DNA of 64,000 nt from an uncultured Poribacteria bacterium. Lineage in GTDB: Bacteria; Poribacteria; WGA-4E; WGA-3G. Numbering within the stretch: position 1 is the first letter of the stretch; each line of letters opens with the position of its first letter. Of the stretch, positions 50,062-57,952 are shown piece by piece. The stretch lies in the NCBI GenBank assembly GCA_958295855.1, contig OY282383.1:1654481-1718480 (forward strand), given 5' to 3'. The notes beneath the pieces were generated by a model, which saw nothing but the letters and a program-made list of their open reading frames with translations, was not told where the DNA came from and made no database searches. Both the position numbers and the translations under genes were made by a program.

Positions 50062-50650
50062 TATCAATCTATTTGTTGAAGATGTTGCCCATGAGGATTT
50101 TCTCATGGCACTCGTTCAGCGGCTCGCTAATGAGTACAATATCAAAATCGATATCAAAACCTCCAGTGTGCGGGGTGGGCATGGAACGGTCATTACGGAA
50201 TTAAAACAGTATCTGCGAGACCTACAACGCTACAAAGAGGGTTTACCACATCTCGTCATTGTTGGAATAGACAGCAATTGCAAGGGACTTTCAGAACGAG
50301 AAACGGAGATCAATCAGGTCACCTCCAATTTAGGAGACTTAGTCATTAGCATGATTCCGGAACCACATATTGAGCGGTGGTTACTTCTTGATTCGGAGGC
50401 ATTCAAAACCGTGTTTGGCAAGGGCTGCCCAGTTCCCGATCAGAAATGCGAGCGCGGTCGGTATAAAAACATGCTGTTAAATGCCATTTATCAGGCAACT
50501 ATGACTCCACCAATAGATGGAATTGAACGCGTAGAAGAACTCGTTTATGCTATGAATTTTCGGCGCATGGCGCAAAGCGATAGATCTATTCGCAGATTTT
50601 TAACAGCACTGCAACGCCAATTTAGGATGTGGCAACAGACAAGCAGTTGA
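50054..50650 (+). CDS. DUF4276/TOPRIM-like putative nuclease, coupled to the AAA ATPase
   Basis: 198 residues. The first motif NLFVEDVAHEDFL (Glu9) resembles the TOPRIM Glu, VIVGIDSN (Asp73) the second acidic motif, and MIPEPHIERWLLLD (Glu103, Glu107) the DUF4276-type PE-P-x-x-E-x-W motif. This suggests metal-dependent nucleic-acid cleavage, possibly activated by the ATPase. The ATG lies inside the ATPase 3' end (8-bp overlap), so the two are translationally coupled. The C-terminus (FRRMAQSDRSIRRFLTAL) is a basic helix. The fold assignment is an inference from motifs. Confidence 0.6.
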   Translation: MRNINLFVEDVAHEDFLMALVQRLANEYNIKIDIKTSSVRGGHGTVITELKQYLRDLQRYKEGLPHLVIVGIDSNCKGLSERETEINQVTSNLGDLVISMIPEPHIERWLLLDSEAFKTVFGKGCPVPDQKCERGRYKNMLLNAIYQATMTPPIDGIERVEELVYAMNFRRMAQSDRSIRRFLTALQRQFRMWQQTSS

Positions 50651-50662
50651 GGCAGTGATGTC

Positions 50663-52285
50663 TCATTCTTCCGCCAGCCCCGCTGCATGCCGCCCAGCAG
50701 CCGGGTCACCGGCAGCATAAAATATTCCCTTATCTTCTTCGATATAGAGCATGACAGGTGCAGCAATTGCAGATGCTTGTGCCTTAAGGTGATGTCCGCG
50801 CCTCGCGAGCTCTTGTTGAACGCCTTCGCTTACGCTGTCATTGAGAGTCAACGAACCTGCCTGCCCAAATGTCTGCACCCGGTTGGGATTCGGATCGAAC
50901 GAATCTTGGTGATGTGCAGTCGCGAAACGTGGTACTGTGACAGCATCTTCAGGTTGCATACCAAACTCGATGAAATCAAGCAGCAAATTCATTGTTGCTT
51001 GATCTTGCAAATCTCCACCCGCAACACTGATGGCTAAAATCGGGGCACCGTCCTTAAGAACCAGCGTAGGAGTCAGCGTAATTCTTGGACGTTTTCCGGG
51101 CTGGATACAGTTCGGATGCCCTGGCGTTGTATTGAGACTGCGCAGACGGTTGCCGTAACTAACACCCGTTGGACCGCCTATGCCTTCTTCGTGATAGACG
51201 TTAGCACTCGGGGTCGCAGCGACTACATTCCCCCACCGGTCTGCGACTACACAGGTTGTCGTTCCACCGACTCCGGGTCGAAATACGCCATCCGCCTTTA
51301 GCGGTTTCATGTTATCCACATCGCCCGGCCGCGCCTCGTGTGATGCTATTTTCATATCAATTAACGGTCGGCGAATCTCAGTGTAGGCATCGGAAAGCAG
51401 CCCGGATAGCGGGACATCCACAAATTCCGGATCTCCGTAGTACGCGTCCCGGTCTGCCATAGCTAGCTTGAGGGCTTCAGTGACTACATGCACGTAGTCT
51501 GCGGAGAAGTGTCCCATGCCTTTGAGATCGAAGCCTTCCAATAAACGCAACGCCTGACAAAGGTAGGGCCCTTGCGTCCAGGGACCGCACTTACACACCG
51601 TATAGCCTCGGTAGTCCACCGTTACCGGGTCTTCAATAAGTGTGACATGGGCAGCAAGGTCTCTTTTGCGAAGAAACCCACCCTTCTCAATGTAAAAAGT
51701 TTCTAGTGCATCGGCAATGTCGCTGCGAGTGCCGTTCCGTCCATAGAACCGATCGCTTGCGGCTTGCACTTTTTGCTCGCGACTCCCAGACGTTTTCTGT
51801 TCCTCTTCAACCATCCGACGTAGCGTAACTGCCAATTTCGGGTGCCACTCCGCCGCGCCGGCATCAAGCAGTGCCAGTGTGGGAGTGACGATGTCCTCAA
51901 ACGTCTTGGTACCATACCGCTTGAGCGTGGTGGTACACAGATCCACAACCGACGGGACCGGTGCCATTTTAATATCACGCTCGGGGATACCGTTTTCCAT
52001 ATACCAATTGATGGCGGTTTGTGAAAGCGGTGCGCGCCCCTGCCCGGAGACGGATTTCACTTCTTGCTTTTCCGCGTCAAAGATAAGGAGTGGCACCTCA
52101 CCCCCAATAGAGCATGCACCGTGGTCCGTGACATTAAGTGCAAGAATCGTTCCCGCTGCGGCATCTGCTGCATTTCCGCCTGCTGCCAGGATCTCAATCC
52201 CTGCCTCGACAGCCTTCGCGCCACCCGCAGCAACGACTCCAGTTTTGCTAACAGCTTTCCAACCTATTTCTTGAGTGTCTGGCAT
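50663..52285 (-). CDS. Gamma-glutamyltransferase family protein
   Basis: 540 residues. The N-terminal half starts VVAAGGAKAVEAGIEILAAG and includes GGNAADAA and GACSIGGEVPL. The autoprocessing/catalytic Thr lies in GVGGTTTCVVADRWGNVVAA (about residue 341), in the family's T-T-x-x-x-V-D-x-x-G-N position. RPRITLTPTLVLKDG and GGDLQDQATMNLLLDFIEFG follow as expected. No signal peptide is seen, unlike many periplasmic GGTs. It would hydrolyse or transfer gamma-glutamyl groups, or act as a related acylase. It ends 12 bp from the TOPRIM-like gene (convergent). Confidence 0.88.
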   Translation of the reverse strand: MPDTQEIGWKAVSKTGVVAAGGAKAVEAGIEILAAGGNAADAAAGTILALNVTDHGACSIGGEVPLLIFDAEKQEVKSVSGQGRAPLSQTAINWYMENGIPERDIKMAPVPSVVDLCTTTLKRYGTKTFEDIVTPTLALLDAGAAEWHPKLAVTLRRMVEEEQKTSGSREQKVQAASDRFYGRNGTRSDIADALETFYIEKGGFLRKRDLAAHVTLIEDPVTVDYRGYTVCKCGPWTQGPYLCQALRLLEGFDLKGMGHFSADYVHVVTEALKLAMADRDAYYGDPEFVDVPLSGLLSDAYTEIRRPLIDMKIASHEARPGDVDNMKPLKADGVFRPGVGGTTTCVVADRWGNVVAATPSANVYHEEGIGGPTGVSYGNRLRSLNTTPGHPNCIQPGKRPRITLTPTLVLKDGAPILAISVAGGDLQDQATMNLLLDFIEFGMQPEDAVTVPRFATAHHQDSFDPNPNRVQTFGQAGSLTLNDSVSEGVQQELARRGHHLKAQASAIAAPVMLYIEEDKGIFYAAGDPAAGRHAAGLAEE

Positions 52286-52344
52286 CGGTTTTTCCTTTGT
52301 TTCATTATCAGAAACTAATCTGGTTTTCCAAAAAAAGAAGACAA

Positions 52345-53505
52345 TTAACCTCTATACAACGCGCGCATCTGCTGGATGAGCTTGGGTAATTTGGCAATCA
52401 CAGCATCGATTTCGGCTTCCGTGGTGTTTCTACCGAGCGAAAACCGGACTGTGCCTTGTGCTAACCTCGGCGGCAATCCTAGCGCGGCAAGCACGTGCGA
52501 CGGCTCCATCGAGCCAGAGGTACACGCAGAGCCTGTTGAGACGCAGATGCCCTCCATATCTAACCGCAAGATGAGACTTTCGCCTTCGACAGCCTCGAAC
52601 GAGACGTTGAGGGTACCGGGTGCACAGCAGTCGGGATGGCCATTGTAGTGCAACCCATCGATGTGTGCATCTAAGCCTTCTCGCAGTCGGTGGGTTAAGG
52701 AATCGAGGTGCTGCGCGTAGGTATTCTGTTCCCGTTTCGCAAGGGCGGCGGCAGCACCAAGCCCGACGATGGCGGGGACATTCTCTGAGCCAGCGCGCCG
52801 GTTGCGTTCATGCGAACCGCCATGGACGAGGTTCGCCAAGCGGGTGCCGCGGCGTATGTACAGGACACCAATGCCTTTGGGGGCATAAATCTTATGCCCG
52901 GAAAGCGAGAGCAGATTCACGCCGAGTGATTGAACGTCAATATCCAATTTGCCGATTGATTGCACGGCATCGGTATGCAGCGGGATGTCGTGTTCCTGTG
53001 CAATCTGACAACTCTCTTCAAGCGGTTGGATGGTACCGTTCTCGTTATTGACGTGCATGATGGAGAGCAGCACTGTTGTGTCTCGAATCGCCTCCCGGAG
53101 TTGTTCAAGTCGAATCTGTCCGTATCTATCTACGGGAAGATAGGTTACCTCAAAACCGCGTTGCTCCAGATATTGACAGGTATGCAACACAGCGTGATGC
53201 TCCACAGACGAGGTGATGATATGGTTTCCTTTACCTCGGCTCTTTTGCAATTCGGTTAACCCTTTGATAGCATGGTTGTCTGCTTCGGTGCCGCTGCCTG
53301 TGAACACAATTTCACTGGGGCTTTTGGCACCGATGAGCTCAGCGACTTGCTCGCGGGCTGTGTCAATTGCGTTGCGTGCTTCGCGCCCGTACGCGTGAAT
53401 GCTGGAGCCGTTGCCAAACGCCTCGGTGAGATACGGCATTATCGCATCCCGAACTTCGGGGCGCAGCGGCGTTGTGGCGTTGTAATCTAAATAGATGCGT
53501 TGCAT
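52345..53505 (-). CDS. Cysteine desulfurase (NifS/IscS family)
   Basis: 386 residues, PLP-dependent. MQRIYLDYNATTPLRPEV opens it. The PLP Lys is in LSGHKIYAPKGIGVLY (about 204) and the active-site Cys in VSTGSACTSGSMEPSHVLAA (about 326), the long-loop group I form. HTDAVQSIGKLDIDVQSLG is the cofactor motif. It frees sulfur from cysteine for Fe-S clusters and tRNA thiolation. No iscU or regulator is adjacent, so the exact subfamily (IscS or NifS) is open. Confidence 0.93.
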   Translation of the reverse strand: MQRIYLDYNATTPLRPEVRDAIMPYLTEAFGNGSSIHAYGREARNAIDTAREQVAELIGAKSPSEIVFTGSGTEADNHAIKGLTELQKSRGKGNHIITSSVEHHAVLHTCQYLEQRGFEVTYLPVDRYGQIRLEQLREAIRDTTVLLSIMHVNNENGTIQPLEESCQIAQEHDIPLHTDAVQSIGKLDIDVQSLGVNLLSLSGHKIYAPKGIGVLYIRRGTRLANLVHGGSHERNRRAGSENVPAIVGLGAAAALAKREQNTYAQHLDSLTHRLREGLDAHIDGLHYNGHPDCCAPGTLNVSFEAVEGESLILRLDMEGICVSTGSACTSGSMEPSHVLAALGLPPRLAQGTVRFSLGRNTTEAEIDAVIAKLPKLIQQMRALYRG

Positions 53506-53521
53506 ATTTTTTGTCCATATC

Positions 53522-53545
53522 GCGACCGGAGGCCGCTCCTACAGC
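53522..53545. repeat. GTAGGAGCGgCCTCCGGTCGCGA-type hairpin copy
   Basis: TCGCGACCGGAGGCCGCTCCTACA, read on the minus strand, is a member of the dispersed GTAGGAGCG hairpin family also seen near 4157, 28641 and 57478. Confidence 0.5.
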
Positions 53546-53558
53546 AAAGAGAAAAAAC

Positions 53559-54896
53559 TCACTCGTATGTTCGGTAATTCAGAAAGACTATCTGATTGGG
53601 ATTAATTCTAATATCTGGTACGGATTGACTTCCGCGGACACGCCCGTTTGCATCTAAAAATGAGAGTTTCACTGTATGGGTGCCCATGGGGAGCGGCATT
53701 CTCACCATAAAAATCTGATTTGGAAGCGTTCCCCAAGAACGCGTATCCGCCTGCTCTGTTAGCACACCGGCAAGGTTCGTGAGGATACCTAAGGCTTCAT
53801 GTTTCTTATTTGCCTGTCGGTAGAGCAAGTATTTCCCTATAGCACGTACTAACGTTCGGAAGAGAATAACAGGACGTTGCGCATTGAAGGTTTCTATCGC
53901 GATGTTTTCTACATCTTCTACAAGCACACCTGTCTTTTGATTTTCTCCTACTGCAACCCGGATACCCGTGAAGCGAGGACGATTGGAGCTAATTGTCGGG
54001 ATCGCAACACGTAGGAGATATTCCAATTCGACCTCCTCATACACCATCCCTTCACGTCCTATCAGCGTTGGCACAAACTTTTCAGCATCCTCCACATCGT
54101 CTTTTTTGAGGATAGGAAACATCAAAGCAGCCTCGCGTTTCTGTGGGACATAGCCACTTTCATAAAAGAGAATGAGTTCTCCGGTATTTTCAGGGCGTGG
54201 GGGAGGCTCGCCGTACTGCTTCCGATACCGCTCAAACTCGTCAACGAACCCAAGTTTGCGTGCCAAGTGCACCAGCGAATTCCCGATGTCGTCTGGCATT
54301 TCTACACCGGTTTTCTCCGTGGCGTTTTGGTAGTATTCGGAGGCTTGCTTGTAAGAGATGAAAGCATCATTCCATTCGCCCGTGGCTTCAAAGAGCATCC
54401 CGGAAAGATGTGCCAGAAACGCGGTACCGAAGAAATCGTACTTCTCGTCTTCACCTTTGAAGTAGTTGATTAGATTCGTGGCACGTTCGCGCTCTACCAA
54501 TGCACCGTCGAATTGATTCAGGTAGACATAGTTGAGCGCACGATAATAGTGGCCTAAGAGTCGCTCATACCGGGTGCCGGGATATGGACGCAATTTGTCG
54601 GAGGTGACCAGTGAGCCTAACTCTTTGGAAACACTTTTGGTATAGCGGTCCTCCGCAATATCTTCGGCTACGTCAAGTACCGAGTTGCTTTCCGCGAAGT
54701 GGTTGGCGTAATGGGCAACCATCCCTAGTTCAAAATAGTAAGGAATATCTGGTTTTTTCGGTGCATGTTTCTGAAGATAGGTGTACGCATCCTCTGGCTT
54801 GCCCCTCTCCAACGGTTCTATGACTTCTTGAAACTTATAGCCGCCACACCCTATTATTAGAGAGATAATAAGCAGAAAAGGCAGTGTTTTGATCAT
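53559..54896 (-). CDS. COG3014-like lipoprotein with TPR-like repeats
   Basis: 445 residues. The lipobox is LIIGCGGY (Cys about 17) after a hydrophobic signal, so it is a lipoprotein. Helical repeats follow (AYTYLQKHAPKKPDIPYYFE, LGHYYRALNYVYLNQFDGAL, AFISYKQASEYYQNAT), like TPRs, then a beta-rich C-terminus (GELILFYESGYVPQKREAAL). This architecture matches the COG3014 family, which often lies beside LpoB homologues, as it does here (88 bp). Together they may form an outer-membrane control unit for peptidoglycan synthases. Role unproven. Confidence 0.8.
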   Translation of the reverse strand: MIKTLPFLLIISLIIGCGGYKFQEVIEPLERGKPEDAYTYLQKHAPKKPDIPYYFELGMVAHYANHFAESNSVLDVAEDIAEDRYTKSVSKELGSLVTSDKLRPYPGTRYERLLGHYYRALNYVYLNQFDGALVERERATNLINYFKGEDEKYDFFGTAFLAHLSGMLFEATGEWNDAFISYKQASEYYQNATEKTGVEMPDDIGNSLVHLARKLGFVDEFERYRKQYGEPPPRPENTGELILFYESGYVPQKREAALMFPILKKDDVEDAEKFVPTLIGREGMVYEEVELEYLLRVAIPTISSNRPRFTGIRVAVGENQKTGVLVEDVENIAIETFNAQRPVILFRTLVRAIGKYLLYRQANKKHEALGILTNLAGVLTEQADTRSWGTLPNQIFMVRMPLPMGTHTVKLSFLDANGRVRGSQSVPDIRINPNQIVFLNYRTYE

Positions 54897-54925
54897 CAGT
54901 CTCCTAGATTTTAAACGATGGTAGT

Positions 54926-54947
54926 GGGCGGGTACGGGAACCCGCCC
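54926..54947. repeat. GGGCGGGT/ACCCGCCC hairpin
   Basis: An 8-bp perfect stem with a 6-nt loop between lpoB and the COG3014-like lipoprotein gene. Confidence 0.55.
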
Positions 54948-54983
54948 AAACAGACTTAGCCGGACAGTGTGCCGGGCTATCGC

Positions 54984-55631
54984 TTACATTTTATACTTTT
55001 TTCGCCCGATAAACTTCTTAATCTTCTTTCCACCGATCCAGATCTTCTCGTTGGTCTCAATGTTTGTCAACGTGAGATCCGTCTGATAGAAAACAACCCG
55101 GTCTCCACCCTCGCGGTCTTCGATGGTGTTGATTTCACCAGTCATCATGTAATCAGCACCGAGTTCTCTGCCCATCCGTTTAATTGTTTCGATTGCAGAG
55201 AATTCGCCCTGGTCTGCACGTTCTTCTCGAACTTCACCGCGCTCGCTGGCACTGGAAACAGTGCGAACTTTCCCTGAATTGATAAAGGCACGCTCAATAT
55301 CACTAATGAACGTCCCGACAGCAATATGCTCCATGCTCTTATTGCGGATGCCTCCAACAATAACTACGGGTTTTGCGGCTGCATCAGATATATGATTGAT
55401 AATCCAAGCGTGGCTTAAACAGTCACCAATAATCTCATCGGCGACCATGCGAGAATCTGTGTCGTTCCAACGGCCGGAGAGGTCAATAGTGGTTTCAGCA
55501 GCAACACGCGTGACCTGTTTAGAAGGACTGCAGCCACTGCTTATGATAATGGGTATGGCCATAATTCCGATGAGTAGGGCACAGCTTGCAAGCTTATATT
55601 GCACAGGCCGGCATGTCAAAATTTTGTCCAT
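54984..55631 (-). CDS. lpoB: Penicillin-binding protein activator LpoB
   Basis: 215 residues. The lipobox is IISSGCSPSK (Cys about 34) after a long hydrophobic signal. The domain shows the LpoB signature: TTIDLSGRWNDTDSRMVADE, KPVVIVGGIRNKSMEHI, TFISDIERAFINSGKVRTV, RADQGEFSAIETIKRMGREL, GADYMMTGEINTIED and TNEKIWIGGKKIKKFI. LpoB sits in the outer membrane and stimulates PBP1B by binding its UB2H domain. A PBP1B-like gene with a UB2H-like region begins at 62601, which fits a working pair. Confidence 0.93.
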   Translation of the reverse strand: MDKILTCRPVQYKLASCALLIGIMAIPIIISSGCSPSKQVTRVAAETTIDLSGRWNDTDSRMVADEIIGDCLSHAWIINHISDAAAKPVVIVGGIRNKSMEHIAVGTFISDIERAFINSGKVRTVSSASERGEVREERADQGEFSAIETIKRMGRELGADYMMTGEINTIEDREGGDRVVFYQTDLTLTNIETNEKIWIGGKKIKKFIGRKKYKM

Positions 55632-55659
55632 TCGGTATGCTCCTTTTTGTTGTTGTCAG

Positions 55660-57447
55660 TTAGAAGTCCAAATCGGCTTCATCAACAATTCTGTCAACGA
55701 AGGTATCCAGCGGCATGGCACCGATGTCACCTTCATCTCGGCTACGGACGCTGACAGTTCGGTTTTCCTGTTCGCGCCCACCAATAATTAACATATACGG
55801 TACCCGTTGCAGACGGGCTTGGCGAATTTTCGCGCCGATCTTATCATCGCTATTATCCAACACAACACGGCACCCTTTTTGCAACAGTAGCTGCTCGACC
55901 TCGCTGCCGTAGTCAACAAAGCGTTGACTGATAGTCATCACAACGCCCTGCACAGGGGATAGCCATGTCGGAAATGCCCCAGCATAATGCTCAATGAGCA
56001 TGGCAATGAATCGTTCAAAACTGCCACAAATCGCGCGATGGATAACGACGGGTCTCTTTTCAGAGCCGTCTGGGGCGACATAAATCAGCTCAAACCGTTC
56101 GGGCAATTGGAAATCAAGTTGAACGGTTGCACATTGAACATCTCGGTTGAGTGAATCGCGTACCTGAAAATCAAGCTTAGGGCCATAAAATGCGGCCTCG
56201 CCCGGGTCAACAGCGTACTCAATCTGATTGTTTTTCAAGACAGATTCAAGTAGTATTTCAGCGCGATTCCAGACTGCCACATCGCCCATAAACTTTTCCG
56301 GGTTGCGTGTGCTGAAATCGCATCGGAATGGCAAATCAAAAGCACCATAGATGCGTTGGAAAAGCCCAAGGATGCGCTCATATTCGTCAGCGATCTGGTC
56401 TTCAGTGACGAAGTTATGCGCGTCGTCTTGACACATCTGGCGAACGCGCGACAAGCCGCTCAGCGTTCCCGTCGCTTCGTTCCGATGCAACACGCCTTGG
56501 TCGTGCAGGCGGTAGGGCAAATCACGGTAGCTGTGGCGCGTGCTTTTGTAAATCAGCATGTGCGCGGGGCAGTTCATCGGTTTGAGCGCACTGTTTGCCT
56601 CGGCGTTTTCATTTTCAACGAGGAACATATCCTCTTTGAAGTGCTCCCAATGCCCAGAGGTTTTCCACAAACTGCTGTCGTAGATGAGCGGTGTCCGCAC
56701 CTCCTGATACCCTTCACTCAGATAGAGTTTTCTCACCTTCTCGGACAGGAGATTATAGATGAGCGCGCCTTTGGGGAGCCAAAACGCACTGCCTGGCGAT
56801 TCGGGGTGCATCTGAAATAGTTCCAATTCGCGTCCCAATTTACGATGGTCGCGTTTAGCGGCTTCTTCGCGTTGTGTCAAGTACGCCGTTAAGTCGGCTC
56901 TGGTCTCCCATGCTGTGCCATAAATCCGTTGTAGCTGCTCGCGATTGCTATCGCCGCGCCAGTAGGCACCTGAGACGCGGAGCAGTTTGAAATGCCGGCA
57001 TTCGCCTGTTGTTTCAACGTGCGGTCCCTTACAGAGGTCGGTGAAGTCGCCGTTGTGATAGATGGAAACCCCTTCGTCGGCAACGCCTTCATCACTCGCG
57101 CTGACTTCCCGGTCAGAAATTCCGTCGATTAATTCGAGTTTAAATTTCTGGTCGCGTTCACCGAACCATGCGCGCGCTTCCTCGTAGCTCCACGTCTCCT
57201 GTTGAAAAGGTGCATTGGCTTTAACCATCGCCTTCATGTGCTTTTCGATCTCAGGAAAATCGTCGGGCGTAATCGGGCGCGGCACCTCCATATCGTAATA
57301 GAACTCGTTTTCGATCGGGGGACCGATTGCCAACTTGACAGTCTTCTCCCCTTCTGGAAACAGCTGTTGCACGGCATACGCCATGATATGCGCAGTCGAA
57401 TGGCGTAGGCGTTGTAAGTAGTCTTCGGGTTGATTGGATTCACGCAT
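55660..57447 (-). CDS. thrS: Threonyl-tRNA synthetase lacking the TGS domain
   Basis: 595 residues, about 45 shorter than the usual ~640. It starts directly at the N2 editing domain (LQRLRHSTAHIMAYAVQQLF, including HxxxH), so the N-terminal TGS domain is absent; GAGGGTGA before this ATG supports the start. Editing (TDLCKGPHVETTG, SGAYWRGDSNREQLQRIYGT), catalytic (MNCPAHMLIYK with a zinc Cys, RQMCQDDAHNF with a zinc His, HRAICGSFERFIAML) and anticodon-binding (VVLDNSDDKIGAKIR) domains are intact. TGS-less forms exist in other bacteria. A canonical promoter lies upstream. Confidence 0.93.
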   Translation of the reverse strand: MRESNQPEDYLQRLRHSTAHIMAYAVQQLFPEGEKTVKLAIGPPIENEFYYDMEVPRPITPDDFPEIEKHMKAMVKANAPFQQETWSYEEARAWFGERDQKFKLELIDGISDREVSASDEGVADEGVSIYHNGDFTDLCKGPHVETTGECRHFKLLRVSGAYWRGDSNREQLQRIYGTAWETRADLTAYLTQREEAAKRDHRKLGRELELFQMHPESPGSAFWLPKGALIYNLLSEKVRKLYLSEGYQEVRTPLIYDSSLWKTSGHWEHFKEDMFLVENENAEANSALKPMNCPAHMLIYKSTRHSYRDLPYRLHDQGVLHRNEATGTLSGLSRVRQMCQDDAHNFVTEDQIADEYERILGLFQRIYGAFDLPFRCDFSTRNPEKFMGDVAVWNRAEILLESVLKNNQIEYAVDPGEAAFYGPKLDFQVRDSLNRDVQCATVQLDFQLPERFELIYVAPDGSEKRPVVIHRAICGSFERFIAMLIEHYAGAFPTWLSPVQGVVMTISQRFVDYGSEVEQLLLQKGCRVVLDNSDDKIGAKIRQARLQRVPYMLIIGGREQENRTVSVRSRDEGDIGAMPLDTFVDRIVDEADLDF

Positions 57448-57477
57448 TGTGATTCACCCTCTTTAGACAAATTTCAT

Positions 57478-57500
57478 CGCGATCAGAGATCGCCCCTATA
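57478..57500. repeat. Hairpin in the thrS leader
   Basis: On the minus strand, GCGATC-TCT-GATCGC just after the predicted -10 box. It belongs to the GTAGGAGCG/GATCGC dispersed family. It may fold at the transcript 5' end; no T-box specifier or antiterminator could be recognised. Confidence 0.4.
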
Positions 57501-57523
57501 GTTAATTTAACGTTCTTTGTCAA
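57495..57523 (-). promoter_or_regulatory. Promoter of thrS
   Basis: On the minus strand TTGACA (6/6), 17-nt spacer, TATAGG (4/6), about 50 bp before the thrS ATG. Confidence 0.6.
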
Positions 57524-57648
57524 AATTCAGTTTACGCTAATAATTTTACACGATTAATGGGGTAAATGCCAATTAAAAATGCCCTCATCGCGTTTTTCTA
57601 TATCCATCCATGCTATCCGTGCCAGCTAAAAGGTTAAAACAATTTGAA

Positions 57649-57765
57649 AGTAGTAGGCACACTCCGTGTGCCGTCACCAAAAGTAGTAGGCACACTCCGT
57701 GTGCCATCACCAATCTTAATGACATGATGCAAAAAGTAGTAGGCACACTCCGTGTGCCGTCACCA
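57649..57765. repeat. Three copies of the GGCACAC/GTGTGCC palindrome
   Basis: GTAGTAGGCACACTCCGTGT with GCC at 57656-57672, 57689-57705 and 57742-57758, the first two 33 bp apart. They are the reverse complement of the 10543-10717 units, including the GTAGTA flank. Confidence 0.85.
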
Positions 57766-57818
57766 ATCTTAGCTGGAGCGACCTAGGAAGGAAGAGAACT
57801 AAATAGCCCTGCAATTTG

Positions 57819-57848
57819 TTGACAAGGGAGTTATAGATATGTTAGAAT
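57819..57848 (+). promoter_or_regulatory. Promoter for the PHP-domain gene
   Basis: TTGACA (6/6), 18-nt spacer, TAGAAT (5/6), 8 bp after the shared GAGAACTAAATAGCCCT element and about 105 bp before the ATG. Confidence 0.6.
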
Positions 57849-57952
57849 AGAGTAGTGTTGTGCTACAGCCACAAAGCGGCATAAAATGCAGACTGGCACA
57901 GCAGATGCCCTACCAACTCGGAAAAATCATCATCAAAGACAAGGAGTCAGCA

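Larger units (their letters stand above)
57524..57952. other. Divergent spacer with palindrome repeats and a promoter
   Basis: Contains the three-copy palindrome array (57649-57765), the GAGAACTAAATAGCCCT element (57794-57810) and the promoter at 57819-57848. No gene was found. Confidence 0.6.

Noticed and set aside
57448-57500. T-box riboswitch in the thrS leader
   Set aside because: The leader is only about 50 nt with one small hairpin; no specifier loop, T-box sequence or antiterminator is present.
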